A stretch of DNA of 64,000 nucleotides from Stutzerimonas azotifigens (GTDB lineage: Bacteria > Pseudomonadota > Gammaproteobacteria > Pseudomonadales > Pseudomonadaceae). Positions 62,102 to 64,000 of the stretch are shown here, in pieces. Below the pieces are notes generated by a model. It was not told the origin of the DNA and ran no database searches. It saw only the letters and a program-made list of their open reading frames with translations. The position numbers and the translations under genes are program-made. The stretch is taken from the NCBI RefSeq assembly GCF_013522725.1, contig NZ_JAAMRF010000007.1:62001-126000 (forward strand), in the 5' to 3' direction. Within the stretch, counting starts at the first letter, position 1. Every line of letters begins with the position of its first letter.

Positions 62102-62260
62102 GTGGACATGAAGCCCGACGACAAGGGTTCGCAGGAGCAGAAGCCGTTGTGGCAGCGCATGGCCTGGCTGGTGGGGCTTTGGGGCGCCAGCGTGCTGGCC
62201 CTCGGTGCGGTGGCGTATGTCATCCGTCTGTTCATGTCTGCTGCGGGTCTGACGAGCTAA
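62102..62260 (+). CDS. DUF2474-type small third subunit of the bd oxidase, 52 aa
   Basis: A GTG at 62102, with AAGGAGG 7 nt upstream, opens 52 residues (MDMKPDDKGSQEQKPLWQRM, then a membrane helix AWLVGLWGASVLALGAVAYV). This matches the short DUF2474 proteins encoded after cioB, which are functional analogues of CydX. An internal ATG at 62108 would leave the RBS too far away. It is the last gene of the cioAB operon and is easily missed because of its size. Confidence 0.8.
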   Translation: MDMKPDDKGSQEQKPLWQRMAWLVGLWGASVLALGAVAYVIRLFMSAAGLTS

Positions 62261-62347
62261 CCGGCTCAGTATTGCTTCCAGTCCTGCCGCATCTGGGCGG
62301 GCGCGTAAGGCGCATCTAAATCCTGCGCGCCTTACGCGCTGCCAGCG

Positions 62348-63385
62348 CTATCCCGCCTGCCGTTGCGCACGACGGAACTCGCCTGGCGTCTGCCCGCTCC
62401 AGCGTTTGAACGCACGCTGGAAAGCCTCGGCGGAGGCGAAACCCAGCAGCCAGGCGATTTCGCCGAATGCCGCTTCGGTGTCGCGAATGTAGGCCATCGC
62501 CAGGTCGCGCCGGGTGTCGTTGAGGATGGTCCGGTAGCTGGTGCCTTCCTCTGCGAGCTTGCGGCGCAGCGTCCAGGTCGGCGTCTGCAGGCGTTGAGCA
62601 ATCTGTTGCAAGTCCGGTTCCTGGCCCTTGAGCAAGGGGCCGAGAATCTGCGTGATGCGCTCGCGCAGGCTGCGTGTCCGCGTGCGCTGCTCAAGTTCCG
62701 CCTCGCAGAGCTCCAGCAGGTGGCGCCAGGTGCCTGGACAGTGCTCAGGATTGCGCAGCGCCAGAACCGGCTGGTCCAGGCGCAGCGCGTTGTCGGCGGC
62801 ACCGAAGGTCACCGTCGGGCCGAAGAGCGGCTCGTAGCGCGGCGCATACGAAGGCGCCGGGAATTCGATGTGTACCGCCACTGGGGTTAGCGCATGGCCG
62901 GCGACTGCGCCGAGCTGGGTGATCCAGCTGGCCAGCACGGTGTCGACCACGAAGCGGTTATAGGCGTTGTAGGGGCTGATCGAATAGAAGCGCAGCCAGG
63001 CGCCGCGGGCGTCTTCCTCGAAACGGGAATGGCCGCGGTAGTTGGACGCATAGAGCGGCTCGAAGCGCGTCAGGGCGCGTGCCGCCTCGCGTACCGTTGG
63101 CGCCTGGGCAGCGGTGACGCCGGCCAGGCCCATGTGGCTGGCCTTGCGCAGTCGACCCATTTCCAGCCCCAGCGCCGGGTCGTCGGCGAGCTGCATGGCC
63201 GCATGGCCCAGGCGCATGTAGCGGGGAATCGACAGCTGCGCGCGTGGGTCGGCCAGGCGCGCCGCGTCCAGGCCGTAGCTTTCCAGCAGCGGAACGGCAT
63301 CGATGCCCTGTTTTCGCAGTGCGGCGCTGAGGCTGTGCACGAAGCCGACCGAGAGATCGCCGAGCCTGACCCGGGCAGCGGTCAT
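62348..63385 (-). CDS. AraC-family transcriptional regulator
   Basis: The 345-residue regulator has an N-terminal arabinose-binding-like domain (SIPRYMRLGHAAMQLADDPA, GLEMGRLRKASHMGLAGVTA) and a C-terminal double HTH with the AraC signature DTEAAFGEIAWLLGFASAEA then FQRAFKRWSGQTPGEFRR. This is the group found beside oxidoreductases and hydrolases in Pseudomonas. Its ATG overlaps the stop of the upstream nitrilase-family gene by 4 nt, so they form one operon. Confidence 0.92.
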   Translation of the reverse strand: MTAARVRLGDLSVGFVHSLSAALRKQGIDAVPLLESYGLDAARLADPRAQLSIPRYMRLGHAAMQLADDPALGLEMGRLRKASHMGLAGVTAAQAPTVREAARALTRFEPLYASNYRGHSRFEEDARGAWLRFYSISPYNAYNRFVVDTVLASWITQLGAVAGHALTPVAVHIEFPAPSYAPRYEPLFGPTVTFGAADNALRLDQPVLALRNPEHCPGTWRHLLELCEAELEQRTRTRSLRERITQILGPLLKGQEPDLQQIAQRLQTPTWTLRRKLAEEGTSYRTILNDTRRDLAMAYIRDTEAAFGEIAWLLGFASAEAFQRAFKRWSGQTPGEFRRAQRQAG

Positions 63386-64000
63386 GAGCGTTCGGGCAGC
63401 CAGCGATTGGTCAGGCGCACCGGCATCTGGTGATTATGCGCGGCCGCTCTGCGCGGCGAGCCCAGCAGATTCCAGGGCAGGCCGAGGGTGGCCACCGCCA
63501 CCTGCGGCAGCTCCTGTGGCAGTGGATGGGCGCCGTGCCCGCATGTCTCGATCACTACCGCTCCGGGGATCGCCAAAACCTCGGTGCGTTCGTCGACGCC
63601 TGCGTAGGCATCGCAGCCGAGGGCCACCTGGAGCCGCCCGGCCGGCGTGTCGACCGGGGCCGGCTGGGCCTGGTCCGAGGCATCGCTGTAGCGCCGTTCA
63701 TAACGGCTGACCGAGCGCTTGTGCCATAGGCCATCGAGCGGCTGGCCGCTGGGGTCGAATACCAGGCTGACCTGGCGTAACGGGCCGTCACCGACCGATA
63801 GCCGCCGGTTTTCCAGTCGGGGCTCGGGCAGCACAACCGAACCAGCGACCAGTGTCACGCCGAACTCTGCCGCCAGCTGGCCGAAGATGCTCTGGTAGGC
63901 CTCGGCCATCTGGGAGGCCTTCATTCGCAGCACGGCATCGGTACGCCGATCGTCACCCTCGTTAGCGAGCAGGGCGCCGAGGTAGTGAAACGGGTTGCTC
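63382..64000 (-). CDS. Carbon-nitrogen hydrolase (nitrilase) family protein, 5' end outside window
   Basis: The open frame continues to the window edge (SNPFHYLGALLANEGDDRRT then DAVLRMKASQMAEAYQSIFG), so it is a partial C-terminal part of at least 206 residues. QLAAEFGVTLVAGSVVLPEP is the nitrilase-superfamily segment near the general-base Lys. The nucleophilic Cys motif is not clear in the visible part: the expected region shows AIPGAVVIETCGHGAHPLPQ. Cotranscribed with the AraC regulator. Confidence 0.7.
   Translation of the reverse strand, partial: SNPFHYLGALLANEGDDRRTDAVLRMKASQMAEAYQSIFGQLAAEFGVTLVAGSVVLPEPRLENRRLSVGDGPLRQVSLVFDPSGQPLDGLWHKRSVSRYERRYSDASDQAQPAPVDTPAGRLQVALGCDAYAGVDERTEVLAIPGAVVIETCGHGAHPLPQELPQVAVATLGLPWNLLGSPRRAAAHNHQMPVRLTNRWLPERS

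Overview
The window looks like a high-GC gammaproteobacterial chromosome of the Pseudomonas / Stutzerimonas type. The main evidence is the right-hand block leuC-leuD-methyltransferase-leuB-asd-usg-fimV-truA-trpF-accD-folC-dedD-cvpA-purF-metZ-xcpQ-xcpP, which is the familiar Pseudomonas order, together with Pseudomonas-type cat genes, an OprD porin and CioAB. These assignments come from reading the sequence and recalling families; no search was run.

Layout. 0-3.4 kb: the end of a LysR regulator, small exported proteins, an initiator tRNA and dusC. 3.4-29 kb: an accessory catabolic region. It starts with catR and divergent catBCA (catechol to the beta-ketoadipate enol-lactone). A fragment of an OprD porin gene follows. 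Next, all on the minus strand, come a MarR regulator, a PAS chemoreceptor, a class II aldolase, a ketopantoate-reductase-like dehydrogenase and a branched-chain-type ABC transporter with a fused permease-ATPase. A 680-bp AT-rich control region separates these from a plus-strand cluster in the exact order of the indole-3-acetic acid (IAA, auxin) operon iacH-A-B-I-C-D-E-F-G. This is followed by an OprD porin, a metabolite:H+ symporter, an FMN alpha-hydroxyacid dehydrogenase and a frameshifted NIPSNAP gene. 29-35 kb: an SDR, hsp20 with a heat-shock-type promoter, a multi-PAS GGDEF-EAL protein and a LysR regulator divergent from leuC. 35-55 kb: the core block above. 55-64 kb: tRNA-Val and tRNA-Asp, a TetR regulator, a D-lactate-type dehydrogenase, a stress SDR, a ZIP-like membrane protein, cioA-cioB with a 52-residue third subunit, an AraC regulator and a truncated nitrilase-family gene.

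How it fits together. The iac products are expected to degrade IAA to catechol, and catA-catB-catC carry catechol into the beta-ketoadipate pathway. One locus therefore encodes uptake (porin, MFS, probably the ABC system), sensing (MarR, chemoreceptor), upper pathway and ring cleavage. The benzoate genes often found beside catBCA in Pseudomonas are absent and only a porin tail remains, suggesting the cat module was re-purposed from benzoate to auxin. The most novel parts are the ABC transporter / aldolase / reductase / chemoreceptor block between the cat and iac modules and the palindrome-rich control region in front of iacH.
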